Assembly: GCF_010119225.1 (NCBI RefSeq)
Contig: NZ_WNKF01000001.1
Span: forward strand, 496,001 to 560,000
Source: Cyclobacterium roseum
GTDB lineage: Bacteria; Bacteroidota; Bacteroidia; Cytophagales; Cyclobacteriaceae
Length of the DNA stretch: 64,000 nucleotides
Direction: 5' to 3'
Under the pieces are notes generated by a model, which did no database searches, was not told the origin of the DNA, and saw only the letters and a program-made list of their open reading frames with translations. A program made the translations under genes and the position numbers. Shown here piece by piece: positions 23,191 to 32,249 of the stretch; the first letter of the stretch is position 1, and each line of letters begins with the position of its first letter.

Positions 23191-23970
23191 CTACTTCAAC
23201 TCCTGCATCTTCCTGATTTGTTTCAGCATTATTCTTTTAGGTATGAAGGGAAGCAATGCAGTCGAGATTCTTAGAGAAATGGGCAAACCGGAGACACTAT
23301 CCAGTTTCCCTTTCATCATGGCTTTATATCCTTCCGCTGCTACCCTCCTTGGACTGGCCGTATTTTTAAACAAATCTGTACCTTCCAAACCCGATGTTTT
23401 AGCAAACTCTGTTTCGGTAGCTCCCGGCATCAAAGCGGTTACAGTAATATTCGTATCGTGTAATTCTTCGGCCACGGCATTGCTAAGAAAGGTCACATAG
23501 GATTTGGACGCATAATACACGGCTTGCAGCGGACCAGGCATAAAGGAAGCCGTTGAAGAAATGTTTAGGATCTTTCCGCTATTCCTCTTGACCATTTCCG
23601 GTAAAAACAAATACATCAGCTCTGTTAAGGCAATCATATTGAGATTGATCATTTCTATCTGGCGCTCCCAGGGCAGTTCGTGGAATTTGCCTCTGAGCCC
23701 AAAACCCGCGTTATTGATCAGATAATCTACCTGAATGCTTTTGTTTTTTACCGCTTTAAAAAGTTCTTTGGCAGCATCCGGCGCACCCAAGTCTTTGACA
23801 ATTGGTAGTACCCGAACCTTATATTTTCCTTCAAGATCATTTTGGAGCTCTTCCAATTTTTCCAGTCTTCTGGCCACGATGATTAAGTCGCCACCTTTTT
23901 CTGCGTGTATGTGGGCAAACTCTTTGCCTATGCCACTGCTTGCTCCGGTGATTAATGCTGTATTCTTCAT
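23191..23970 (-). CDS. Short-chain dehydrogenase/reductase (SDR)
   Basis: A 259-aa classical SDR. Cofactor motif TGASSGIGKEFA is at residues 8-19, NNAGFG at ~88-93, the catalytic Ser in ILNISSTASF (~138) and YYASK (~156-160). The RR in IIVARRLEKLEEL after the second strand favours NADPH. Substrate unknown. Lies 91 bp downstream of an AraC regulator on the same strand, so it is likely the regulator's target or operon partner. Confidence 0.92.
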   Translation of the reverse strand: MKNTALITGASSGIGKEFAHIHAEKGGDLIIVARRLEKLEELQNDLEGKYKVRVLPIVKDLGAPDAAKELFKAVKNKSIQVDYLINNAGFGLRGKFHELPWERQIEMINLNMIALTELMYLFLPEMVKRNSGKILNISSTASFMPGPLQAVYYASKSYVTFLSNAVAEELHDTNITVTALMPGATETEFAKTSGLEGTDLFKNTASPRRVAAEGYKAMMKGKLDSVSGLPISLRISTALLPFIPKRIMLKQIRKMQELK

Positions 23971-24061
23971 AATCTTGTTTCAGTTTGTACCGTGCAAAAG
24001 TGATGAATATCCATTCGCTCCCATCGCACGAATTGCAGGAAGAATAGCACAAAATACGGAA

Positions 24062-24964
24062 TCAATTCAGCTTGCGATATGCTACAGGCGTATGTCCCAC
24101 TTTTGATTTAAATAGACGGGTGAAATAATGTGGGTAGTTGAAACCCAATTGATAAGCGATCTCACTCACGGATTGCTCTGAGCCCACCAATAGGTTTTTA
24201 GCCAAGTCTATTACAAAATCATGGATATGGTCCTTGGGAGTCCTGCCGGTTTCTTTCTTGACCAAATCGCCAAAATAGTGGGGAGAAAGATGGACGAGCT
24301 CAGCAAAATATTGAATTCCCGGCAACCCTAAATCAAGGTTTTTTTCAGTATTAAAGTAAATTTTAAGCTCTTTTTCAAATTGCGAAATGATATCTCGACT
24401 TTGACTTGCCCTGGTGTTAAACTGCCTCTCATAATACCTCAGGCTATAATTTAAAAGCAGTTCAAGATTCGAAACAATTACACGCTGACTGTGATTGTCT
24501 ATACGCTGTTGATATTCTTCATTGATATTGGCAACCGTTCCATTCATGGTTTTTTCTTCATCGGCCGACAAATGCAGCGCTTCAAACACCTCATAGTTAA
24601 AAAATGAGTATTCATTTATTTGTTTACCAAGATGGGTATTTCGAATCAAATCGGGGTGGAAGAACAGCATCCAGCCGCTTATTTCCCCGGGTTTGAAAGG
24701 TTTGGTAAAAGTGTACACCTGTCCGGGTGCTGTAAAAATCATCACCCCTTCATCAAAGTCGAACGTGTTTCTGCCATATTCCGAACCACAACTTTTATCC
24801 TTTAGCGACACCATGTAAAAGTCGAAAATCACCTTGGCATTAACCTGGTCATCCGTGACCTGTATTTTTGACACATCTACCAATGAAATAAGGGGGTGTT
24901 GCGGTTTTGGCAGACCCATTAACTGATGTAATTGGCTGATAGAAGCTACTTTAATAAAGGACAT
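24062..24964 (-). CDS. AraC-family transcriptional regulator
   Basis: A 300-aa regulator with an N-terminal cupin-like domain (FDEGVMIFTAPGQVYTFTKP, GWMLFFHPDLIR) and the C-terminal AraC double helix-turn-helix (GIQYFAELVHLSPHYFGDLV and SVSEIAYQLGFNYPHYFTRL). The family ending HTPVAYRKLN is intact. It precedes an SDR gene and probably controls it. The inducer is unknown. Confidence 0.92.
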   Translation of the reverse strand: MSFIKVASISQLHQLMGLPKPQHPLISLVDVSKIQVTDDQVNAKVIFDFYMVSLKDKSCGSEYGRNTFDFDEGVMIFTAPGQVYTFTKPFKPGEISGWMLFFHPDLIRNTHLGKQINEYSFFNYEVFEALHLSADEEKTMNGTVANINEEYQQRIDNHSQRVIVSNLELLLNYSLRYYERQFNTRASQSRDIISQFEKELKIYFNTEKNLDLGLPGIQYFAELVHLSPHYFGDLVKKETGRTPKDHIHDFVIDLAKNLLVGSEQSVSEIAYQLGFNYPHYFTRLFKSKVGHTPVAYRKLN

Positions 24965-25171
24965 TATTTTACCCGCTTTTTAAAACCATCACAAAGATCT
25001 GTAATTTAACGTGCTTTGACTAACACAAAACGCAGAATGCCTAGCAGGAAGTAAACGAATTGCTAACCTGTGAAGATAGGTATTCACCCTTATCCGGAGG
25101 ATTGATCCACCTGGTTTTAGAGGTATTTGGTGAATGCTACTATTACCTTCCGTTCATCGATGCCTTGCAAT

Positions 25172-27610
25172 TTATTCTTCATCCAATATCGAATCAACCA
25201 AGGCATCTATGTCTTGCAAATGCGCTTTCATTAACTCGGATCCATATCTGAGTGCAGCAGACCTGGCAGCCTTTTGGATTTCCTTTAATTCAACTCTGAC
25301 CAAGGCACTAATATCCGATCGGTCTTTGGCATCATTTATCATTAATTTCTCCAGCCCTACTACATGCTCTCGCTGTAAGTTTCTCCTAAAAGCGTCGATG
25401 TTTTGAGTCGCTGAAAGTTCCGACCATATTCCATTTCTCAATTCAGAAAGCATAGATGAAAGGGTATACGCCTCGTTTCCATTTAATGCTTCATTTTCAA
25501 TCATTCGCTTCATTTTGTCCGCTTGCAGCAGCCTGCTTAATTGTGCCGATTGTAGGCTCCTCACTTTGGCTAATGCACCCGAAGCTTCAATGTTTTGCAA
25601 TATATCATCCTGTAGAAGCCAGTCCGGCGTTACAAATACGTTTTTGTTAATGAACCTTAGTGCTTCTTGCTGCTGGCTTTTTGCTATGTGTGAATAGATA
25701 ACACCCGACTGGTCGGTGGTTTTGTATTCCTGATAAATGCCTCCAATCAGCATATTTACATGTCCGGCATATCGAGCCCAAACGCCTAAAAGTTCTCCAT
25801 AAAGCTCGTTAAGATCGTCATAGGGCTCGCCAGGAGTGCTCGTCCATTCCTTGAGGTTTTTTGCGACAATTTTGAGGTTAGAAAGTCCATAGCTACTGGC
25901 TTTAATGGGATCGTCTCCTACGGATTCAGTCTGTGAACTTGGATCATAGGCGTTATAGCTACCGAAAAGATAGCGCGCATCGCCCTCCTTTTCACGTATC
26001 CATTTATTGAGCGTAACTTTCTCATCCCCTGCCGACTCCGCTTCCCTGATTACCCGGTATCCCCAGTTAATGGCATATGTATCATACGGTCCGAGCATTC
26101 GCACCCAACGCACCCCTTCATCCCCAGGTTGTGCGACATAATTATACCGCGTATAGTCCATTATGGAAGCTGCCAATCCCCATTTTTGGGTAAACGTTGC
26201 CGAACGTAACGAGTCAGTGGGATAGGAATAGCTCGCTTTCATATTATGCGGTAGGCCAAGGGCGTGTCCCACTTCATGAGCGATGACCATTCTCATCATT
26301 TCACCTATTTCTGCCTCGGGTGTATGCAATGTTCTCGCAAGCGGGTTAGCTGCTCCCGTTTCGAGCAGGTATCGATTTCTATAGGAACGAATGTGATTAT
26401 GGTACCATACAATGTCACTTTCGATAATTTCGCCAGATCGAGGATCACTGACACTAGGACCCATTGCGTTTCTTGTGGTCGTTGCAATGTAACGTATCGT
26501 TGAAAAGCGTGCATCCTCCGGGCTCCAGTCGGGATCTTCCTCTGGCGTTGGCGCCTCTTTTGCAATGATGGCATTCTTAAACCCGGCCACTTCAAAGGCT
26601 GCTTGCCAATCTTCCACGCCTTGTATAAAAAAGGGCTTCCATCGGTCGGGTGTAGCGGGGTCAAGGTAGTAGGTAATCGGTTTTACCGGTTCCACTAATT
26701 CCCCTCTGGCATAAGCTTCAGGATCTTTTGGTTCCAATCGCCAACGCCTTATATAGATCTTTTTGTCCGCCTTAAGGGCTTTCGACCCATAGTCCACCTG
26801 ACTGAGGGTAAACCAACCGACTCTTTTATCATACAATCGGGGCTGCATAGGTGTTTCCGGTAGTAAATACATAGATTGGCTGACCTCCAACGAAATGGTA
26901 CCCGTCTTACTATTCGAAGGTGGCTCAGATGCCGCATAGGTCATTTCATGCCTGACTTCAACGTTCTCCGGATAACTTGCCATCCTATTTATAAAACTCC
27001 TGTTTTTTTCCAGGGCCTTTACCTTGTATTGCTGACGCATGCTTTCAGATACGCCACTGATTGCCCTATTATCGTCTAAAAATAGATTGTTTACCGAAAT
27101 GACTACCGCTGAAGAATCGGGATTAAAAGCCTCAATTTTGAACGACGCTATTATCGGATGGTTGTTATTGGCGATGATGGAATGGTGAATGGGCAAACTG
27201 TCATTGGCTACATTGGCATAGGAAATGGAGCGAAGTAAAATGGAGTTATCCACTCTGGACCATTGTACCACTTGTTCATTTGTTTTTGACCCGGCATTCA
27301 CATAGCCACCACCGAATCCATCAGGGATTTTTGAAATCCGGGTTACCCAGAGCATATCATCCCCAAACTGAGTGAAGGGAATCTCATAATAATATTCCGA
27401 ACCTACCTTATGGACCGTAAAAATACCTTCGTCAGAAATTGCCGATGATGTAATTACTTCCGAATATTCTTTAAAAGAGGAATCCTTTTTACTTGAATTC
27501 TCGGCTGTTACAGGGGTGTTTTTATTTTTATTCTTTTTCTTTTGGCTATACCCCGTTTGAACAGACATAAACAGCCCTATCAAGACGATAACTGAAACAA
27601 TATTTTTCAT
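25172..27610 (-). CDS. Secreted zinc metalloprotease (DUF5117/DUF5118 type)
   Basis: An 812-aa exported protein with signal peptide (VSVIVLIGLFMSVQTGYS) and a lysine-rich linker. The DUF5118-like and DUF5117-like domains fill residues ~40-430 (FTVHKVGSEYYYEIPFTQFG, RRWRLEPKDPEAYARGELVE). The metzincin zinc motif HEVGHALGLPHN sits at about residues 443-454, followed by a Met-turn candidate in AASIMDYTRYNY. The C-terminal helical part fits DUF4953. Such proteins are abundant in Bacteroidota and are thought to degrade peptides outside the cytoplasm. Single gene; the upstream ~120 bases are free for a promoter. Confidence 0.88.
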   Translation of the reverse strand: MKNIVSVIVLIGLFMSVQTGYSQKKKNKNKNTPVTAENSSKKDSSFKEYSEVITSSAISDEGIFTVHKVGSEYYYEIPFTQFGDDMLWVTRISKIPDGFGGGYVNAGSKTNEQVVQWSRVDNSILLRSISYANVANDSLPIHHSIIANNNHPIIASFKIEAFNPDSSAVVISVNNLFLDDNRAISGVSESMRQQYKVKALEKNRSFINRMASYPENVEVRHEMTYAASEPPSNSKTGTISLEVSQSMYLLPETPMQPRLYDKRVGWFTLSQVDYGSKALKADKKIYIRRWRLEPKDPEAYARGELVEPVKPITYYLDPATPDRWKPFFIQGVEDWQAAFEVAGFKNAIIAKEAPTPEEDPDWSPEDARFSTIRYIATTTRNAMGPSVSDPRSGEIIESDIVWYHNHIRSYRNRYLLETGAANPLARTLHTPEAEIGEMMRMVIAHEVGHALGLPHNMKASYSYPTDSLRSATFTQKWGLAASIMDYTRYNYVAQPGDEGVRWVRMLGPYDTYAINWGYRVIREAESAGDEKVTLNKWIREKEGDARYLFGSYNAYDPSSQTESVGDDPIKASSYGLSNLKIVAKNLKEWTSTPGEPYDDLNELYGELLGVWARYAGHVNMLIGGIYQEYKTTDQSGVIYSHIAKSQQQEALRFINKNVFVTPDWLLQDDILQNIEASGALAKVRSLQSAQLSRLLQADKMKRMIENEALNGNEAYTLSSMLSELRNGIWSELSATQNIDAFRRNLQREHVVGLEKLMINDAKDRSDISALVRVELKEIQKAARSAALRYGSELMKAHLQDIDALVDSILDEE

Positions 27611-28373
27611 AAAATTTTGATGTTAAGGTGTAGCAAAAATAAAAATATAAATGAGAGCACAGAAGCATTGCCCAAATGGAAAACAGAAGATTTAACGAAA
27701 TGCACTGAAATTGATAAAAAAGAAGGGGCTAAATGGTCCCTTTTTCCATGCTCAGTCTGATATTAGCTTTAGCGATGGCACCTTTTGGAGGCCGTATGCC
27801 TAGTGTTTCTCCAATCCATTATCAGCCATTAGAGTATCAGGTTTACACTTTGAAAATCCCTTTTTTTTCCCACTTGAGGGTAATTTTGCCAGTGAAAAGG
27901 TATCGTCCGTATCACATTTTATTACTGGACCAACCGGTTCAGCAAACTGGAACACCCTTCCTGCCGTGACGGGGAGTTTTGTCAGTTAAAGTTGCCCAGC
28001 GATGATCCCGCACCCACAGGGTGTTTCATCGCCCGTATCAGTTACCCTTCCAGAATAGGCCTGGGTCTGTATGGGCCTTTCAGCGCGGCTCTTGTCAGGG
28101 GGCATTTCAGGAAATTCCTATGGTCCAGTGGAACAGGAACGCCTGCCTAAAGACGGTAGCTAAAGAGTTCCTTGGACGGAAACGACCAATCAGCGCAGTT
28201 GGTGCTCACAATTTGTTGTAGTAAGCGGTAAAGCTTGAAGAATTAATATCACATAATAAGCCATTAAACATTTGAATGAAAGAGAAATAATCACTATATT
28301 ATCCTGTAAATAGAAGGGTTTTACAAATATTATTATATGTATCCATAATGTTTTATTGAAAAACAAAATATCA
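27611..28373. other. Gene-poor region, nothing intact
   Basis: Frames of 66-78 codons at 27733, 28021 and 28190 show no family signature. The stretch at 27890-27990 reads like a decayed exported-protein C-terminus on the plus strand (FITGPTGSANWNTLPAVTGS), but I cannot identify it. From 28235 the DNA is very AT-rich up to the tRNA fragment. Confidence 0.4.
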
Positions 28374-28437
28374 TAAAGAGACTGTAATCTCAACTCTGTC
28401 TAAGCTTGGACGAGGGTTCGAAACCTTACCGGTTTCT
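28374..28437 (+). pseudogene. 3' fragment of a tRNA-Tyr-like gene
   Basis: The stretch begins with an anticodon arm (GAGA-CTGTAA-TCTC, anticodon GTA but a six-base loop instead of seven). It is followed by a long variable-arm-like stem (GTC...GGAC, as in class II tRNA-Tyr), a T arm around GGGTTCGAAACC, and an acceptor-like TTTCTCC. No 5' half (D arm, acceptor start) precedes it. A hairpin terminator follows at 28457. It may be the duplicated 3' end left by an integrated element, or a decayed tRNA gene. Confidence 0.45.
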
Positions 28438-28456
28438 CCCTTCAAGCATAATAGTT

Positions 28457-28484
28457 AAAACTTCCTACAACTGTAGGAAGTTTT
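28457..28484. terminator. Bidirectional hairpin terminator
   Basis: AAAACTTCCTAC and GTAGGAAGTTTT form a perfect 12-bp stem around an AACT loop. It would serve the tRNA-like fragment on the plus strand and the Met-rich lipoprotein gene on the minus strand. Confidence 0.8.
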
Positions 28485-28493
28485 ATCTAGTCT

Positions 28494-29108
28494 CTACTGT
28501 TTCTCCATCTTTGCTTGATGTTCTTTCATTTTTTTCTTCATCATTTCCATCATCTCAGGATTCTCATGCATCATTGTCATCATCTTATCCATCATCGTCT
28601 CCATATTTTTAGGATTCTCCTTCATCATGGCCATCATCTCCTCCATCATTTCCGGGTTTTCTTTCATTTTTCCCATCATTTCCTTTTTCATTTCTGTGTT
28701 TTCATGCATTTTTCTCATAAGCATTTTTCTTCCTTCCGGACTTTGCAACATTTTTTCGGCCATCATTGATTGCATTTTCTCTTTCATGTCAGGATTTTCC
28801 TCCATCATTTTCTGCATATGTGACTTCATCTTCTCCTTCATATCAGGATTATTTTTCATCATCTCCTTCATTTTTCCAGATTCCATCGCTTGCATATGGC
28901 TTTGCATCATAACCTTGCTTGCTTCCTCATCTTGCTGTGCCAACTCAATAAATTCTTTCACTTGGCCCGAATTTGAAATTATTTCATGATATACCGCCTC
29001 CCGATTGTTTTGAAGTTCCATTGCCTCTGTCGCATTAAAGGTTGATTTGCAGCTTACAGCCGCCACCATTATACCCATAAACAGTAATGTATTTGAAATT
29101 GTCCTCAT
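28494..29108 (-). CDS. Methionine-rich repeat lipoprotein
   Basis: A 204-aa exported protein. The signal peptide ends in AAVSC (lipid-attachment Cys near residue 20). From about residue 75 onward it consists of seven or so imperfect repeats of ~14 residues with the pattern (K/H)EN(P/T)xMxxxMMxxM, for example HENPEMMEMMKKKM. Methionine, glutamate and lysine dominate, so this is a charged helical rod studded with thioether side chains. Met-rich periplasmic proteins commonly bind Cu(I) or scavenge oxidants, which is a reasonable inference here but not shown. Fragments typical of metal-resistance islands lie close by. Confidence 0.75.
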   Translation of the reverse strand: MRTISNTLLFMGIMVAAVSCKSTFNATEAMELQNNREAVYHEIISNSGQVKEFIELAQQDEEASKVMMQSHMQAMESGKMKEMMKNNPDMKEKMKSHMQKMMEENPDMKEKMQSMMAEKMLQSPEGRKMLMRKMHENTEMKKEMMGKMKENPEMMEEMMAMMKENPKNMETMMDKMMTMMHENPEMMEMMKKKMKEHQAKMEKQ

Positions 29109-29157
29109 TGTGTTAGATGTTTAGTTTAAAATTAGTTTTACTACTTTCCTGATTTTG

Positions 29158-29352
29158 TTAACCATTAGGAATGGTCTTTATTATAAATATTATTATGCCT
29201 TTGGTATAGTGGTTTTTTTGTGTTTCGATCGCCGGACTACTATTGTTATTGGCAGCATTATTTCCGGCATTCCTTTGAAAAATACCCCCTCTGTTTAATG
29301 CTATAAGTAGAACAACCACGAGTACTAAACCAATAATCCAACCAAACATCAT
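29158..29352 (-). CDS. Small membrane protein with a truncated SHOCT-like tail
   Basis: A 64-aa protein. The N-terminal helix MFGWIIGLVLVVVLLIALNR is followed by an Asn/Ser linker and AIETQKNHYTKGI, which matches the start of a SHOCT domain (normally A-L-E-I-L-K-x-R-Y-A-K-G-E-I-x-x-E-E-F). The remainder (IIIFIIKTIPNG) is not SHOCT, so the 3' end has probably been replaced or frameshifted. Full-length versions are often found in heavy-metal efflux islands. Likely a decaying gene. Confidence 0.55.
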   Translation of the reverse strand: MMFGWIIGLVLVVVLLIALNRGGIFQRNAGNNAANNNSSPAIETQKNHYTKGIIIFIIKTIPNG

Positions 29353-29899
29353 AACTTTATAAATTTCTATGATTAATAAATTGCCATGAATCTCCAGTTA
29401 CGGAAAGAATCACTGGTTTACATATAAATCTGGCCTAATCCGAACTTTTTTAGCTTATTATTTTCTAGGACGACAAGTGCTACTAGAAGACCGATAACAT
29501 ATTTTTTATCAGACGTGAACAATTAATTTCGGCAATTAGACTAAATCCATCTTATTCCAGGGAATTCGATGCTTTTTGAATCGAATAGTCAAAGCCAATT
29601 TTTCTCATATTATTTTTGTTGTATTACTTTTGTTTTTTTGATAAAAAATAAATGTAATGATTATGTAAGTAAAAAGATGTAACAATTATCACACATAAGT
29701 AAAATGATGTAACAATTATCACACAAGTGATCACCCATATTCATTCAATAAATGATTCAAAAAATCTTACTTTTACACCTCCTCTCGCATCAAGGCTATT
29801 GTCATAACAACATATTCGCCTTGTGATTGAAACTCTTTAATTTTCTCAACTTATTGATGGGACCAGCTCAAAGGGTCATATTATGTATTTACTTTTTCA
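29353..29899. other. AT-rich intergenic region with a tandem repeat
   Basis: Nearly 550 bases without a gene. At 29676-29725 the 20-mer GATGTAACAATTATCACACA occurs twice with a 30-bp period. Another inverted repeat (ATTCGAT...ATCGAAT) lies near 29567. Nothing else was recognised. Confidence 0.5.
29676..29725. repeat. 30-bp-period direct repeat
   Basis: Two exact copies of GATGTAACAATTATCACACA at 29676-29695 and 29706-29725, separated by ATAAGTAAAAT-type spacer. Could be paired binding sites or a short array. No nearby gene start explains it, since the flanking genes both face away or end here. Confidence 0.6.
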
Positions 29900-31231
29900 T
29901 TATTCATCGTTCTTATTTTCATTTTGATCTGATATTTTATTTCTTCTTTTTAAAAACCACTTTTCACCAGCACAAATCACAAACATTAAAGCAACTGATA
30001 ACCATACAACTAAAATATCTGAAGAGACTTTAATCCAAAGAAATGCAGCCAATACGATTCCGTCAATTACCAGGGCAGTGATTACAATTACCGGATTGGC
30101 ATTTACCTCTTTTTTCAAATACTTAAACACCCCCCAATGAACCACCATATCCATCACAATGTATAGAACAGCACCTAAGGAGGCAATCCGGGTTAAATCA
30201 AAGAAGATAGTGAGAATTATAGCAATAGTAACGGTATAAACCAACATGTGCTTTTGAATTCTCCCAGGCATACCGAAATGGCTATGTGGAATGAGTTTCA
30301 TTTTAGTCAACATGGCCGTCATGCGGGAGATGGCAAATACATTGGCAATTACACTTGAGACTGTGGCCAAAATAGCGATACAGACGGTAAACCATAAACC
30401 ATAATTGCCAAATAAAGGGCGTGCGGCTTCTGCCAGTGAGTAATCTTTGGCCTCAATGATCTTGGGTACGGATAAATTGGCAGCTACTGCAATTGCTACA
30501 AATACATAAACCACAGCACAAATCAACAAGGAGATGATAATGGCCCTCCCAACGTTTTTATGGGGATTTTTCACTTCTGCTCCACTGTTGGTAATGGTAG
30601 TAAAACCCGCATAGGCCAAAATTGCCAGAGCCAGTGCACCGAGGTAACTGGCAATTGAATATTCTTCAGAAATTTCCGTAGGAATAGCCTCCTTAAAGGT
30701 AAAACCGGCTGCCCATAATCCGCCTACAGCGAAAATGGTGATACCACCAACTTTCAAAATAGCCATCACAAGTGCTGAACTTTGGATGGCCTTGTTGCCG
30801 GCAATGTTAATAAGAAAAGTAGCAATTAATAACAACACGCCCAAGGTGGGTATCCAAAAGCTGCTATTTCCTACCTCAAATAACTGCATAGTATACGAGC
30901 CAAAAGTCCGGGCTACCAAACTTTGATTAATAATCATGGCAAAGGCCATTAAAAGGGCTGAGCCTGCAGTAATGGTTGATTTCCCGTAAGCTTTCTGCAA
31001 TATCATGGCTATTCCGCCAGCCGATGGATATGTGTTGGCCACCTTTATATAAGAATAAGCACTAAATGCTACGATAATTGCCCCAACTAGGAATATAAGG
31101 GGGAATAAAGCACCGGAAAGTTCAGCCACCTGTCCCAGGAGGGCAAAAATGGCTGCACCGATCATTACCCCTGTTCCTAGGGAAACGGTTCCTGATAGGC
31201 TTAAACTATTTTTTTTGTAATCTTCTTTCAT
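29900..31231 (-). CDS. APC-family amino acid/polyamine permease
   Basis: A 443-aa transporter with about 12 hydrophobic segments. The N-terminus SLSGTVSLGTGVMIGAAIFA contains the APC substrate-loop motif (GxG...IGA), and SYIKVANTYPSAGGI and NPHKNVGRAIIISL are typical of the superfamily. It imports an amino acid or polyamine by proton or sodium coupling; the substrate cannot be read. It sits 9 bp downstream of an outer-membrane protein fragment. A basic, charged cytoplasmic C-terminus (KWFLKRRNKISDQNEN) closes it. Confidence 0.88.
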   Translation of the reverse strand: MKEDYKKNSLSLSGTVSLGTGVMIGAAIFALLGQVAELSGALFPLIFLVGAIIVAFSAYSYIKVANTYPSAGGIAMILQKAYGKSTITAGSALLMAFAMIINQSLVARTFGSYTMQLFEVGNSSFWIPTLGVLLLIATFLINIAGNKAIQSSALVMAILKVGGITIFAVGGLWAAGFTFKEAIPTEISEEYSIASYLGALALAILAYAGFTTITNSGAEVKNPHKNVGRAIIISLLICAVVYVFVAIAVAANLSVPKIIEAKDYSLAEAARPLFGNYGLWFTVCIAILATVSSVIANVFAISRMTAMLTKMKLIPHSHFGMPGRIQKHMLVYTVTIAIILTIFFDLTRIASLGAVLYIVMDMVVHWGVFKYLKKEVNANPVIVITALVIDGIVLAAFLWIKVSSDILVVWLSVALMFVICAGEKWFLKRRNKISDQNENKNDE

Positions 31232-31240
31232 AACCTTTTA

Positions 31241-31480
31241 TTAAAACATGATTGACAATCCCGCACCAGCACCAAACCGGTTGTCATAACTCGCAATAAG
31301 TGAAAAATTCTTAGATAGCATGTATTTTGCACCTGAATTCCATACAATTTCTTCTTCAAAATTTTGACCTGACTCCAGGTTATTTACCAATCCGGCATCA
31401 ATTTGATATTCGTAATATCCAAAGACTGACAACTTTGGAAAATGAATAAGGATCCATTCTTGGGTCTCCTTTTGTGTCAT
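31241..31480 (-). pseudogene. C-terminal fragment of an outer-membrane beta-barrel protein
   Basis: A 79-aa frame beginning inside a gene: IHFPKLSVFGYYEYQIDAG, WNSGAKYMLSKNFSLIASYD, and ending GAGLSIMF with the terminal Phe required for BamA-dependent assembly. There is no signal peptide and the upstream DNA does not continue the barrel, so the first part of the gene is gone. Similar barrels occur in copper/metal-resistance islands. Probably non-functional. Confidence 0.6.
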
Positions 31481-31998
31481 AACTAATTACCCTGGCCATT
31501 CCACCCATCAAGTGGTAAGGATAAGGCAATGAAAGAACCAACCCCCATATTCATTGCCATAAAACGCAATAGTCACTTTCTCCATGGGAGGCATATTCAC
31601 CGTACGTTAAAGGCGAATATTCTCCGTTTTCGTTGATGAAAGGGAAGAAATGCCCATGCAGGAGCATCATCGTCAGCTATTTAAGCGTTATTCGTGTAAC
31701 CTGACCTTTTTCAATTTTCTCAGAACGCGGAATTATATTCCTGCTCCAGATATAGCGGTTCATGTTGCCTATCAGGTTGAGCAATATTTCTTCGACTGGA
31801 ACGTCCTTTTCCGTTTCCAGGTCCCTCCCACTCCTCTGCTGTAATGAAAATAATTTCTGTTGACCAAAATATGGATCTCAGGGCAAACGTTTTATTTATT
31901 GGCTATACGTCCTGCATATGTTAAAAAAATATGAAATCGGCATTTGGGGTAAACGTGCAGGATAAAATTTATGATATTCCGCTCCTGATTAAAAAATA
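31481..31998. other. Intergenic region, nothing recognised
   Basis: About 520 bases between the barrel fragment and the tRNA-Ser terminator. Frames up to 64 codons show no family features. Presumably holds the eroded 5' part of the barrel gene, but no recognisable residues remain. Confidence 0.4.
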
Positions 31999-32037
31999 AA
32001 AACCCTAACTTATTGATATTCAATTGGTTAGGGTTTT
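31999..32037 (-). terminator. Terminator of the tRNA-Ser gene
   Basis: On the minus strand AAAAACCCTAAC (from ~32037) and GTTAGGGTTTTT form a strong stem with a 17-base loop and a T-rich tail, immediately downstream of the tRNA. Confidence 0.75.
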
Positions 32038-32043
32038 TATGCG

Positions 32044-32132
32044 TAGAGAGTGGGGGATTCGAACCCCCGGTACGCTGTTAAGCGTACGACAGTTTAGCAA
32101 ACTGCTGGTTTAAGCCACTCACCCAACTCTCT
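32044..32132 (-). tRNA. tRNA-Ser (anticodon GCT)
   Basis: The minus strand folds as a class II tRNA. The acceptor AGAGAGT pairs perfectly with ACTCTCT; the D arm is in GGGTGAGTGGCTTAAACC; the anticodon arm CAGTTTGCTAAACTG has GCT at positions 34-36 (reads AGC/AGU serine codons); a long variable arm has GTACGCT/AGCGTAC pairing; and the T arm is CGGGGGTTCGAATCCCCCA. CCA is not encoded (ACGC follows). The gene is intact. Confidence 0.95.
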
Positions 32133-32249
32133 ATTTTGATGCAAATATAATCGAATATTTTCCATTTAAACAAAATCAACGGACCAAATAATTGGTGATT
32201 TTTGGTTTAAAAACCGTTCTTTCCGTTAAGGCTCTGTGAGCCATTAGGA

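Noticed and set aside
28515-28989. Long plus-strand frames rich in His, Phe, Ile and Ser opposite the Met-rich lipoprotein
   Set aside because: They are antisense products of the ATG/GAA/AAA-rich repeat; the minus-strand frame has a signal peptide, lipobox and terminator.
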